This document shows positions 46,276 to 56,957 of a stretch of 64,000 bases of DNA, in pieces (the stretch's first letter is position 1; each line of letters starts with the position of its first letter). The position numbers and the translations under genes were made by a program. The notes under the pieces were generated by a model. It saw only the letters and a program-made list of their open reading frames with translations, had not been told where the DNA came from and did no database searches. Where the stretch lies: the NCBI GenBank assembly GCA_032622095.1, contig CP136068.1:183464796-183528795 (forward strand), written 5' to 3'. Source of the stretch: Siphonodentalium dalli (lineage: Eukaryota; Mollusca; Scaphopoda; Gadilida; Siphonodentaliidae).

Positions 46276-47430
46276 ATTTTATACGCAGACGACACCGTTC
46301 TCACCGTTCTCACCGTTTTCACAGTTATTGCTAGAATTGGAAATTGCATGTCAATGTCGAGAAAACGAAAATACTGTTGATATCCAAAAAAAGCTTCCCA
46401 AAGAATAGAACATTTTTATATAACGGTATAGAAATTGAAGTAGTAAAGAATTTTAACTATCATGGTATTGTACATACTAAATCAGGTTCATACAGTACTG
46501 CAAAGAAGACTCTGACAAATAAAGCAAAGTATTATATAATTTCTAGGAATTCACTGTTTATCAGTTAAAAAGATGTTCGAATTGTTTGATGCACAAGTTT
46601 TACCGATTATGTTGTACTGTTGTGAAGTATGGGGGCCAGGAAATAATGAGATTTTTGAAAATATCCATAGAAAATTTATGAAACATGTTCTCCATCTTAA
46701 ATCATCCACCCCAAATTATATGTTATATGGTGAGAGCGGCAGACTGCCAATAGAGTACACAGTCAACCTGCAAATTGTGAAATACTGGATGAAAGTTATG
46801 ATTATGAACCAAGGTCGATTTTGTAAGATTTTGTATCAATTGGCCTTAAGATTTGTGAAGCTGTGCCCGTAAAGTTCAAATGGATAGAGAAAGTGAAAGA
46901 TATTCTAACAAAATCTGGACAGATTCATCTTTTAAATGTGGGATATATCACATGCTCAGAACAAATGTCACTTTATTTTAAATGTTGTCTGAATAGTCAA
47001 TTCCGTGGCATCTGGTTATCGAACATTGAAAACTCTAGTCGAGGCAGTACTTATAAAATTCAAACATGATATACATTTCGAAAAATACTTGGACCATTTG
47101 GATACTAGGAACGTAATAACTCTTTGTCAATTCCGTACTTGTAATCATCACTTGCCAATAGAGAAAGGTCGATGGAATGACACCAACATATTCCATAGAC
47201 TATGTCCGCTGTGCAGTAAAAGACATATCTGAGATGAACTGCACTATTTATTAGAATGTGAATGTTTATGTGAGGCCAGACATCGCTTCTTGCCTAAAAA
47301 ATATACCAGCATAGAACATGCAACTATTGATATGTTAGATGACATTATGAATTTGGAAGATGTGGATTGCCTGAACAGACTATGTTCATTCATCCGACTG
47401 ATAAACCTTAAGTTAAATGATATTGAATAA
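46276..47430 (+). pseudogene. 3' half of a dead CR1-like LINE reverse transcriptase
   Basis: Starts at the catalytic motif ILYADDTVLT (46276-46305), then after a small deletion and shift KLHVNVEKTKILLIS, KNFNYHGIVHTKSGSYSTAK, a stop, and VLPIMLYCCEVWGP. It continues through three more frame changes to RLCPLCSKRHI, DELHYLLECECLCEARHRF and LNDIE with stop at 47430. The YADD, W-x-L-x-VN-x2-KTK, YGxExWG and C-x2-C..H-x4-C landmarks identify a LINE of the CR1/RTE-like type, in the same sense as gene C. Truncation at the ADD motif is unusually close to the catalytic site. Confidence 0.82.
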
Positions 47431-47439
47431 TATGCAGTT

Positions 47440-47640
47440 TGTTGTTGCTGTGGTTGTTGTTGTAGTTGTTGGGGATAATGATGATAATGATACTGGCGAT
47501 TGTGACAACGAGTAGACGAAGACGATAACGTGATGACAACGAAGACGGTGATACTGATGACGAGGTTACGGTGATGATGTCTGGACGACGAAGACGACTA
47601 AAACGACTACCATGATGTTGATAATGATGACGATGATGGA
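47440..47640. repeat. GAT/GAC-rich trinucleotide tract after the LINE remnant
   Basis: TTGTTGTTGC-like and then GATGATAATGAT, GACGAAGACGA and GATGACGATGATGG triplets begin ten bases after the ORF2 stop. It may be the simple-repeat 3' tail of the LINE. It is purine-rich on the + strand; the tract at 22255 is its complement type. Confidence 0.8.
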
Positions 47641-48292
47641 CAGTTCGTGTATATATTGTACATATACTGCAACATTATCAATCTTTTGTAAATATCTTCT
47701 ACTTGTATCTCAATATAATATTTTACCGAGTTCTTCTAACACTTGACAGCTTGTATTATATTTCCTAGACAGAAAACAATGAATATTCATGGAGAGAACA
47801 TGTCTAAGATGATTAGCTGGTTTATAGTGTTTTAAAGAAATGTTACTCATAATCGTTGACCTCTGAGATGGCAATGTCTAACTTTATGAAAGTACTTTGT
47901 CTGCAGATGGCATGCACTTTAGCGTGGTTTTGAGATCGGCATGTTTATCTTTGGACGTGTTTTTATCACCTCTGTGGTTGGCACCGGGATGTAGTATATA
48001 TATAACACATATACTTAAAGATGTATTCAGGGTTATTGATATCGTGTAAACACTCTTGCTTCATAAGCATCATAATGCATAACACACGTTTGCGTTGGGG
48101 AAATAATCAGTCAAGTCTAGAATTAATGTAATTCAGTGGAATACTTGAGGGACAGTTAAATTGACAGATCAAAATAATAAATCAATCAATCGTCGACTGC
48201 GATGAACCAGCCATACTTCTTGAACTTTGTTTCGGCAAAACTAGTTTTGAATGAACACATATTCGGTTTTGAGCGCACAGACACAACATGCG
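47641..48292. other. Non-coding stretch
   Basis: No gene recognised; TGTATATATTGTACATATACTG near 47650 may belong to the LINE 3' UTR. Confidence 0.45.
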
Positions 48293-48294
48293 TA

Positions 48295-48672
48295 AAGGTA
48301 CTCAATCCGATCAGACGCTTCTAAATTACTATTTCTTTGGCTTCGGGGGTAAAAATATTTGATTCGAGTCGAGGAACCCACCCGTCAAAGCTCAGAGTGG
48401 TCAGATATTGATTTTTGAAGTTTGTTATTTCTCGAGATGTGTACTAATAATTGGCACAGAAACCAGAGGTCAAACGGACAAATTGCGGATGAAGATGGCT
48501 AACTCTAAAATTAAGTGGTAATTGAGCCACAAACAATAGAAATAATAAACTTCAAAATTCGATATATGATCACTCGGAGTTTTGATAGGTAGGTCGACTC
48601 GAATCAAATATGTTTTACCCCCGAAGCCAACGAAATAGTAATTTATGAGCATCTGATCGGATTGAGTACCTT
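48295..48672. mobile_element. TA-flanked MITE, 378 bp
   Basis: Ends AAGGTACTCAATCCGATCAG and CTGATCGGATTGAGTACCTT are perfect inverses, with TA at both sides (48293-48294, 48673-48674) as for Tc1/mariner-type targets. Similarity continues inward (TACTATTTC.TTGGCTTCGG, TTGATTCGAGTCGA) for about 75-130 bases. No ORF. Confidence 0.88.
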
Positions 48673-48777
48673 TAACAACCTTGAGCGGCACACGACTGTA
48701 TTATGACAGCTTTTCGGTAAAACTGAAAATCATCAGAACGCATCTGGACTAATTTTGTTAAAGTTGGCCGAACACTC

Positions 48778-49154
48778 ATTAAAGTGATATGAAACACTCC
48801 GGTAGGGTGATCAAATAGAAATGGAGAATAATCTTGTTCAAAGTAGTTTTTTTTTACAAATATTATATCTAAATTGACAACGCACAACGTCATTCTTATA
48901 TATTAATTAAATGCAGTGACTGCCGATGGCGAAATAGTTTTCGGTAGTTATCACCGATAATAAAAGCGTCCCGATTCTAGTAGTAAATATTTACAATTTA
49001 GCGTAGTTCGGACAATGTTTTCTATGGAGTGGTACGGTCGATTTGCTTGAGATTTTCGGTGATGTTAGTAGAATGCTACATTCTTCCAGTTGGCGTATCA
49101 CCTGGATACTTATCATTTTCACGCACACGAACAAGTAAATAGTATGTCTTTAAG
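48778..49154 (+). repeat. Dispersed repeat family R2, copy 2
   Basis: Matches 30982-31356 along its whole length with scattered substitutions and short indels. It begins ATTAAAGTGATATGAAACAC and ends TATGTCTTTAAG. Confidence 0.85.
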
Positions 49155-49724
49155 ACTCTACCTGACGCGATTGGGCTATACATCTCTGTGACTGACAACT
49201 ATTTAAAGATACCGTGGGCCTTCGCTGTGAGTACTGCCGTTAAAATAGTCATACCAGTTTAAACCGCCATAAACAGAAAGAATATTAAACTCTAGACAAA
49301 CCTTGTTCTTATAAAACCAATCATATATATCGCGTAAACAGTATGTTGTTAATACGCTGTGATATGTACACAAAAGCCAAAGTATGTTACAAAACATTAT
49401 GTATATAACCAAATGCTCGGACCTAGCCGAAGTCCGACGAAGAGTTACAGCTTGTTTATAGAGGCGATCGAATTGTTGGGAGTCTCATTCAAATCAACGA
49501 AAGTTTAACTTTAATCAACCACTACCAACCGTTGTCAGTTCAACATCCAGCTACTGCTCGGAACTTCATGACTGGTGAATGATTAGATCATACCATGAAT
49601 CTCTATTGTGGCTAACGCCCGTATAGATCATATTCCACCAGTACTAAACCTAGGAACTTTTTGATGTTTTGACAGGGAACCTTATAAAGTCGAAAAAATA
49701 ACACGGAGAATATATTTCTTAGTT

Positions 49725-49955
49725 ATTATCTATTCCTTAATAATGTATTTCACTGTAGGTGAAGGTCCCAGCTCGAAATTTCCAGATTTAAGTGACTTTG
49801 TGAGCCCTTTTGCGTTGCTAACAATTATGAAATTTCTCCTGGGCAATTATTTCAATGTTTATAGCGATATCGTCTCACAAAAGTCACAGAAAGGCATCCA
49901 ATTTCGAGTTGGGAACTTCATCGACAGTGAAGTACAATACTAAGGAACAGATAAT
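49725..49955. mobile_element. MITE nested in the left inverted-repeat arm
   Basis: ATTATCTATTCCTTAATAAT at the left is answered by TAAGGAACAGATAAT at the right. Inner strings CACTGTAGGTGAAGGTCCCA and TGGGAACTTCATCGACAGTG are also inverse. The sequence is absent from the otherwise similar right arm, which shows it as a later insertion. Confidence 0.8.
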
Positions 49956-50371
49956 GGCTGCGGACACACGTACCACAGTAGCGATGGCACAGTAGGTGTG
50001 ACAATTAATTATGGTGGAGTTTGGTGACAATTGGCCAACATAATGTATATGCCATAGGAAGTCATGTTGCCCACCGCATATTCACACAGTGAGTGACTGA
50101 CCAATTAACCCATTGCGTTTCACCAAGGCTGATCTCTACTCATTACGTTTAGCCACATTGTATTCTCTACGATACATAAAATTGCACGATCAATCGTCCA
50201 TAATTGTGTTTGAACCTATTCACTCACATATCATGCAACTGGCATGTTTTTATTGATATGAGCTGAACACATGTTTATCTACTTATATTATTTTCACGCG
50301 TATTAAGTCAGTTCCCCAATTGCGTGTTTTATTTTGCGACGTTAAATTCTACGCATAATTAGGCTAACATC

Positions 50372-51198
50372 ATGTGGACAGATGCAGCTGTATCGGAATT
50401 GTTGGAAGCGATGCAGATAAGAGAAAGTATATGGAATAAACAAAGCGACGTATACAAGGATCTAAACAAGAAAAAAGCTGATTATAACGAACTTTTGGCT
50501 AAATTTTGTCCACGATTATTCCGGGTTTATCGGAAAAAGCATTGAAGAGAAAAATACAGAGTTTAAGGACCATGTATCGAGAGGAAGTGAGAAAGGTGAA
50601 TAAAAGCAAGAAAAGCGGCGTTGCTGCCAAAGATATCTATGTACCAAAATGGAAGTTTTTTGAGGAATGCTCTTTTCTGGAGGAAAGTCTGTGGACCGGA
50701 CCAGGGACTTATTCTAACATTCCACAAACACGTGCAAATACCGTCGTTTCTGACCACTCCGATGTAACACAAGCCAGTATCTCGGATAGTATTTCAGGTG
50801 ATGCTGATGTGCCTGCTAACAACAGTAATGTTACAAACGATAACGACGTGTCAAACAGTTCTGTGCAATCGACGCTACCGTCGACATCCAACGTGAGAAG
50901 GAAGCGTGGTGCTACGTCATTGGTGGACACAGCAGCCCAGGCATTCGCTACAATCGTCGATAATGTTACACAGAAAGAGGATGAATGTGATGTGTTTGGT
51001 AGAGACATCGCGATGGCCCTGAGGCGTTGTCCGGATGCAGAAAAACGACGTAGACTCAAGTTTTTGCTACAAACCACTGTATATAATTTTGAAGAGAGCA
51101 GATGCTATTTACAAAATTTCCAAGGAAATCAAAGTTTCCCTTCAACTTTTATTTCCGGACCGACGGTGCCAGTGCCGACGGTGTTGGATCTTCGATGA
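50372..51198 (+). pseudogene. Harbinger MADF/Myb-SANT-like DNA-binding protein, frameshifted
   Basis: In PIF/Harbinger elements this partner protein helps bring the nuclease to DNA and the nucleus. An ATG at 50372 opens MWTDAAVSELLEAMQIRESI WNKQSDVYKDLN up to about 50505. A one-base frame change leads into the second part (STIIPGLSEKALKRKIQSLR, YREEVRKVNKSK, YVPKWKFFEEC), and together these make a MADF-type trihelix. An acidic, Ser/Asn-rich linker (about 85-150 of the second part) and the basic DAEKRRRLKFLLQT segment follow. The frame ends at 51198, but a +2 frame (about 51160-51341, SSMNGQSNIGSNVM to PSTPDC) has equally protein-like composition, so a second shift near 51160-51190 is possible. 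Assembly error is an alternative to decay. Confidence 0.75.
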
Positions 51199-51341
51199 AT
51201 GGACAATCTAATATAGGATCTAATGTTATGTTCACATCGAAATATAATTCTCTGAATGGAATGCAGAATGGTAATGTTTATCCGACTGGACAGTCATGTG
51301 TCACAACGGACGTACAACCCCCTAGTACACCAGACTGTTGA

Positions 51342-52443
51342 ACTGATGACTGACGTTTTGAACTAGTTCGTTGGTGTCTTGAGATAATTGATTAAAAGAG
51401 CGTTCGTGAGTTTCTTATGTGTCATTCCATTTTATCACTGACATGGGGATAGGGAGAAGTGGATGGTAATCGACCGTACTGATGGTAAAAAATTCCAACT
51501 AGTTAAAGAGACACAAGGCAGTCGTACTGGATTCACGTAAATGTGGAAAATAAAATTAATAAATATAACCAAATTAATTAACATGGAAAAAGTATTTTTT
51601 ATTATCAATAGTGATAACTCCGATGACGAGGTATAGCATGTTGGCACCATTCTTTTGTAAACAGTACTGTTACACGCCAGTCATCCCATACATATCGCCA
51701 AATGGAGTAGCTAATCAAATGTTAAGTCGAAAAAAAAATTGGTTTAATTTATTGTTATTACCATTTGTAAATTGATCTTAATTTGCTGATCTGTTTACAT
51801 AACATATGTTTTAACATGTGACATCTCATCATTGGATGACTGCATATAGACAGTAATGTGGATATTTCCAACAACAAATATGGAGAAAATAAGACTTTTG
51901 ATATTTCATATCGGACTCGGGGGGGGGGGGGTCAACATTCGAAGTTGGACATACGCAGAAACGATAACTTATAAACACACCCATACACGCCGGAACCACA
52001 TATATTAATGTTAAGAACAGTTGTTCCGGGTATAAATTAGCTTGGTAAATACGTTACTCAAGGAATGACTTGCAGATCGATTGGGATCATTGGATTTTGA
52101 CCGGCAGAAAATGTAAATAAAGTGTGTGAATCCCAAAATGATTCAAACGAACTTTGTTTAACTACCCTGCCGGTCAAAACCAATGACCCCAATCTACCAG
52201 CAAGTCATTCCTTATAAGCATATATCAGTACATGTTAATATTAGTCATTTGAAAAATATTTCAAAACTACCAAAACAATTGTCAAGAGTTCAATGACACC
52301 TACATTTAAGCAGCGAAATATTTACATATGGCATATTACTGGGACTACACGACTATACACATAAACCGCACACATTATAAAACATAGTTTATAGTTTAAT
52401 CTCATTAAATCGAGTGTTGAATTTTGCAAGCACATAATAATTA
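51342..52443. other. Harbinger interior between its two genes
   Basis: No further ORF. Contains a G14 run near 51919-51932 and the hairpin at 52060-52213. The two genes converge here, so both polyadenylation sites are expected in this stretch. Confidence 0.5.
52060..52213. mobile_element. Hairpin element inside the Harbinger transposon
   Basis: AAGGAATGACTTGC.GATCGATTGGG..CATTGG.TTTTGACCGGCAG is answered by CTGCCGGTCAAAACCAATG..CCCAATCTACCAGCAAGTCATTCCTT. About 55-base arms around an AT-rich loop. Confidence 0.82.
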
Positions 52444-53956
52444 TTACTCAATAAGACTCCACTCGTCCCTCACTTCACGAGCATCGACATTCGGAACAGT
52501 GGTCGAATATCCAATATCTCCAGTTGCAGTCAACTGTGCATTATGTTCAGCATATCGTAAACATCCGCTCTGCGAAACACCTAAATCCGCATCCTTCCCA
52601 AGAAAATTGTGAAGAGCAATGCATGCACGGACTACCCGATTCACGTTATCGGTGTCCAACTGTATGGGCCCTAGAAGTATTCTAAATCTAGCCACCAAAA
52701 CACCAAATGCACACTCGACGGTCCTACGTGCCCTCGAAAGTCGGTAATTGAAAACTTTCTGATCACCAATGGCTGTTCGATGGGGATACGCTTCATTAGG
52801 TGATTGCTTAATGCGAAAGCGTCATCACCAACAAGGAAATACGGTATGCTCAGTGCTCTGTTAGGACTGGAAAGTGGACTAGCATCTGGGAAGTTCTGCC
52901 GTATATCACACATCCCACTGTCCTTGAAAATGCCACCATCAGCACTACTCCCTGGTGATCCCAGATCATAACAAATAAATGTTCCCGTTGCATCAACTAC
53001 AGCCATCAGAACAATGCTCTCGTAGTCCTTATAGTTCCGATGATCGCATGCACTGTCGGACGGCCTCCGAATTTCAATGTGTTTCCCATCGATTGCACCC
53101 AGGCAATGAGGAAACTGCCACATTTTGTCAAAGTTATCTGCTTGGAGCAACCACTCTTGCTTGTTTTCTGGCATTCTCAAGAAATCTCCCTGTAGAGTGT
53201 CGTAAATAGCATCACAAACTTCCGGAATAAACGCACCAATGGTTGATCTGGCGATTCTGGAAGTGAAGTGTAGACTTGTGTACGTTTCCCCTGTAGCAAG
53301 AAATCTGAGTGTTGTGGCAAGTTTTTCATATGGAGTCAACGCTGATCTCATAACTGTATCTTGTTTCGCAATCAATGGGGTCACTTTTTGCAATACGGTA
53401 TGGAACTCCGACTTGTTCAGCCTGACTAAAAAAGAAAACACCATGTAAAGTAGCTCATAACATATTTTGACAAATTATCACCCCCTCCCATATGCAATCA
53501 TAGAATGGGCCATAGTTTATACGCTGAAAACGACGCAGAAGACACAGACGCCGAAAACACAGAATGTCAAAATCACTTTACTGCAAATACGCACGCATTC
53601 TCACCCAAGAACATTCGCACGATGCGTTGTAATGTATAGGCCCCCGGTGGTACTGGAACTATGTACATCATGGGACTGTGGCACCAGCCATCAACTCACC
53701 CTATAATATATTTTATATTGTCCACCCATGTGAAATGGTTATGTCTCAATAGTAATACTTTCCGCGTCTTCTAATTCCTGCAGTAGACTGTGAGAAATTC
53801 CATACCGGTTCCGTTCTAGGGTGGAGTTCATTGGTTTTGTCCAGCACTTACGATTTAGATGTCGTTTTGTTCGTTCCAGTTCTCCCAATATTAACGTGCA
53901 CAGACCCACAAGGGCCAACAACGTATCATCATTCGACCGTACATGTGAACGCGACA
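52444..53956 (-). pseudogene. HARBI1-type DDE nuclease (Harbinger transposase), two exons, one frameshift
   Basis: Exon 1 (53956-53759) starts MSRSHVRSNDDTLLALVGLC and contains RKCWTKPMNSTLERNRYGIS and SLLQELEDAE. The donor GTATTA and the acceptor TTTTTTAG (exon 2 from 53425) are both phase 1 and join in frame. Exon 2 carries KQDTVMRSALTPYEKLATTL, RFLATGETYTSLHF, GAIDGKHIEIRRP (first Asp), ADGGIFKDS and VGDDAFAL (second Asp). At about 52788-52792 a one-base shift moves the frame to FNYRLSRARRTVECAFGVL (catalytic Glu), ending at 52444. All three catalytic residues and the 333-base intron are recognisable, so the gene was lost recently or the shift is a sequence error. Confidence 0.9.
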
Positions 53957-54505
53957 TAACACTTATAACTGATCGCAATGTTTGACCCACTTTTATATAT
54001 GCTGAGAAATTACACCGGTGATTTGTTCTGAGTAAGAACAATCATGACTGTTGACAGAAACAATGTATTCATTAAGTTATCAAGTGGACTTGTGTGTTGG
54101 CATTAAAATATAACATTGCGTGTTGAGTAAAGATCAACAGCGACAAGACATTCGGTTAGATAAATCATTGAGATGTCGATCTCGGCGCTGATAGAGCTTG
54201 GAAAAGACTCATTGTGTGAATGTGCGGCGGGCGACATGACTTGTTATGGCACAGAAATATGACGACCAAGTGTCACCAAAATTGCACCATAATTAATTGT
54301 CACACCTACTATGCCATCGCTACTGTGATACGTGTGTCCGCAGCAATTAATAACTAAGAAATTTATTCCCCGCGTTATATTTTCGACTTTATATGGTTCC
54401 CTGTCAAAACTTTAAAAAGTTCCAAGGTGTTGTACTGGTGGATTGTGATCTGTACGGGCGTTAGCCAGAGTAGCGATTCATGGCATGATCTAGGGAATGA
54501 TCAGA

Positions 54506-55250
54506 CCGTAAACGTGTACCAATATGCAATATAATTGTTTTTTGCAAAGTGATAAAATTGTATTAATCCAGTTCATTGTTCTCCTGACATTATAACTGGT
54601 CAAACTCCTATTTAGTAATTTACAATGAAAGTATATGTATTGTCATTCATACATTGTAGATTGCGTGCGCATCTTCTATATAACATATATGGTCATACAT
54701 AATTACGTCACACACCGAATAAGGAATATGGGTGAATATTTAGAACACAGGCGCATGTATAAGTAATGAGATTACGCAAGAGTATGTCATTCCAATAGCA
54801 CACGTAAAACAGATGATAGCGTGTGTATCCTTATATCATTTCGTTCTTGAGTATGCATGTTTATTATTTAACCATGTTTATAGCTACGTGGTGATTACCT
54901 TTTGATTTTATGATGAATACTGTTAAGGAGAAATCGTCCATTGCGCATTTTGCCCCGAACTATATTACGCATGTTTAAGCCTTGTGTTACGCTGTTGTTG
55001 TTCAAACTCGTGGTTGTTGTTTGCGAGGAAGATTCGCGACAATAGCCGACGACTTCCGGAAATATACGGGTAACTTCGTAACTCTATGCTGACAAACAAA
55101 TCAACGAGATTTTTCGCGAAAACACAAAATAATAGAACTGCATTTTTTTTCTCACACAAAGTGTGTTTTGTGGATAATATCGCATCCATACTATCATTAT
55201 ACTACGATATTCGTGAGAACATTTTCAACAAACAGCATCATCCCAACCGA
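54506..55250. other. Non-coding stretch
   Basis: Presumed intron of gene C; no exon or known repeat recognised. Confidence 0.45.
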
Positions 55251-55252
55251 TA

Positions 55253-55669
55253 TGTGACCCGTCATGTCAAAACTAGTCGTAAGTCGAAATTATTTTATTT
55301 AAGGTATGTGCTGCATGCTATAGATTGTGACAAGAGCTTTACATAGGTCACACACTTAAGGTGTTGTTGCGGCTCAGTGTCAGCATGAACTGATTCCAGA
55401 GATAATCAGAGATAATCGCATTTAAAGACACACAAATTAGCTCAATTCTGAATAAATATTCACCACTATTTGTCCAAATTACAAAAGCACATTAATAGAC
55501 ACAAACTTCACTTTGCGCTACTTTATGTCGACAGAGTAGAACTATATACAAATGTGTCAAAAATTTAAATAATAATTTTTCGGATATTTTGCATTTTTTC
55601 CCTTATTTTATGTATTTACTCAATATTAGAAATCCCGACTTACGACTGGTTTTGATATGGCGGGTCACA
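55253..55669. mobile_element. TA-flanked MITE just upstream of a lectin exon
   Basis: TGTGACCCGTCATGTCAAAA, then CTAGTCGTAAGTCG, is answered by CGACTTACGACTGG, TTTTGATATGGCGGGTCACA, with TA at both borders (55251-55252, 55670-55671). Its right end is 81 bases from the gene C terminal exon acceptor. Confidence 0.85.
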
Positions 55670-55750
55670 TATCACAAACTGTTGTGGACCGAGAAGACTT
55701 GGTCTACTTGGAAATGGACTTACTTGAGGTGGTTTTACCTATATTTCCAG

Positions 55751-55950
55751 CTGATCTGTTCATAGAGGGCAGAAATTGGTACAACAGCTCGACTTGGTAT
55801 TTCGACGGGAAGGAGGTTCCATTTGTTGATTGGTATGGCATCCCTGTCATCACAGCGACACAAATGAGGATCACGTATGACTCAAATGGCTTCAAGATGA
55901 CAACTGGTGGAGGGGGTGCTCTTAGGTCGACCCTCTGTCAGATATACTGA
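55751..55950 (+). CDS. Gene C: terminal exon, divergent second half of a C-type lectin domain
   Basis: Acceptor TATATTTCCAG ends at 55750; the frame enters in phase 1, matching the donor of 44172-44372. The peptide reads DLFIEGRNWYNSSTWYFDGK, EVPFVDWYGIPV, then QMRITYDSNGFKM and STLCQIY with a stop. W-x-FDG-x2-V-x4-W corresponds to the W-x-WDG..W segment of CTLDs, and the last Cys to the closing C-E. The second internal Cys pair and the EPN/WND sites are missing, so the fold is reduced and calcium-dependent sugar binding is not expected. The first AATAAA after the stop (56209-56214) lies inside the hAT MITE. Alternative: exon of a separate lectin gene whose first half is outside this reading. 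Confidence 0.68.
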
Positions 55951-56063
55951 GGCAAGCTCACACAGCGTCTCAACACATTTTTAACACACCTGCTTAAAAA
56001 ATTCTTGTATATTGGAGAAACGACACATGCAGTAGTAATTTTGGGGCCAACAACATTAGTAGG

Positions 56064-56571
56064 CAGGGTCCGCGCTGGACCAAAATTTATCTTTGCCAAA
56101 TTATTTGCCAAATGAAAATATTTTTTGCCAAATTCTTTTAGAATTTGCCAAATGCTATCCATAATAGCATAATTTTCCGCAACATTGAGTCTGAGTTTAT
56201 CATAACACAATAAACCAATCACCAAATAATTGAATTTTAGAAGGTTGCTTCATCAGAAGGTCACATTCCAAGAAGATTAGCTATGTAAACACCACCACCA
56301 CACTAAATACGGGTAATCCATTATCCATCAATATTAATGCTATCAGATTAACTGTATCTTAATAAAGGTGATAACATTTCCTGCACTTTATAAAACACCA
56401 CTAATGTAATTATATTGTAAGAGTTTCTTGAAATGAATGGTATTGATTGACCAATATTTTTCAACATTTTTGAGGAATTAAAAAGTGACTTGCAAAAACT
56501 TTTGCCAAATGAAAATATGTTTTGCCAAATGTGAATTATTTTTGTCATTGGCAAAGGCAGCGCGAACCCTG
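56064..56571. mobile_element. hAT-type MITE, 508 bp
   Basis: Terminal inverted repeats CAGGGTCCGCGCTG and CAGCGCGAACCCTG, with 8-bp flanks TTAGTAGG (56056-56063) and TTAATAGG (56572-56579) differing at one base, as expected for a hAT target duplication. The arms are rich in TTTGCCAAAT strings. No ORF. Confidence 0.88.
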
Positions 56572-56957
56572 TTAATAGGTGACGCATAATTATGCCCCAA
56601 TCGTTGCGATATGTACGAACTTCATATATATATACAGTGTATATAGAAAAGAGTAGTCTCTCTGCTCGCGATATTTCTCCCAGACCCATGGACCGATTTC
56701 TACCAATGTTGGTGTCTTGACTCGGAGTACACAGCGGATGTCATAACAGTTTCAGATTTTCCATATTTTGATTTAAAAATATGTAATTTGAATATATTGT
56801 TTTTAATGGTTTTTATTGTTGTAAAATTGAGATCAGTGAGTTCAATCCAAAACAAAATTCAAAAATATTTATTTGAAAATCAATAATATTTTAAAAATCA
56901 AAATGTTTAAAAGATAAAAAAAAAAAGAAGCAGCATACACTATTAATATAATTTGTA
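56572..56957. other. Non-coding stretch
   Basis: No gene or repeat recognised between the two MITEs. Confidence 0.45.

Larger units (their letters stand above)
49575..54505. mobile_element. PIF/Harbinger DNA transposon with long inverted repeats
   Basis: A MADF/Myb-like gene (+ strand, 50372-51198) and a HARBI1-type DDE nuclease gene (- strand, 53956-52444), the two-gene set of PIF/Harbinger elements, lie tail to tail. They sit between inverted repeats at 49575-50095 and 54206-54505. The arms share GGCTAACGCCCGTA, TTTTGACAGGGAACC, GCTGCGGACACACGTA, GTGTGACAATTAATTATGGT and CGCATATTCACACA-like strings; the left arm is lengthened by a nested MITE (49725-49955). Whether the arms are the transposon's own termini or a pair of flanking repeats is not settled, and the expected 3-bp target duplication was not resolved. 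Confidence 0.8.
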
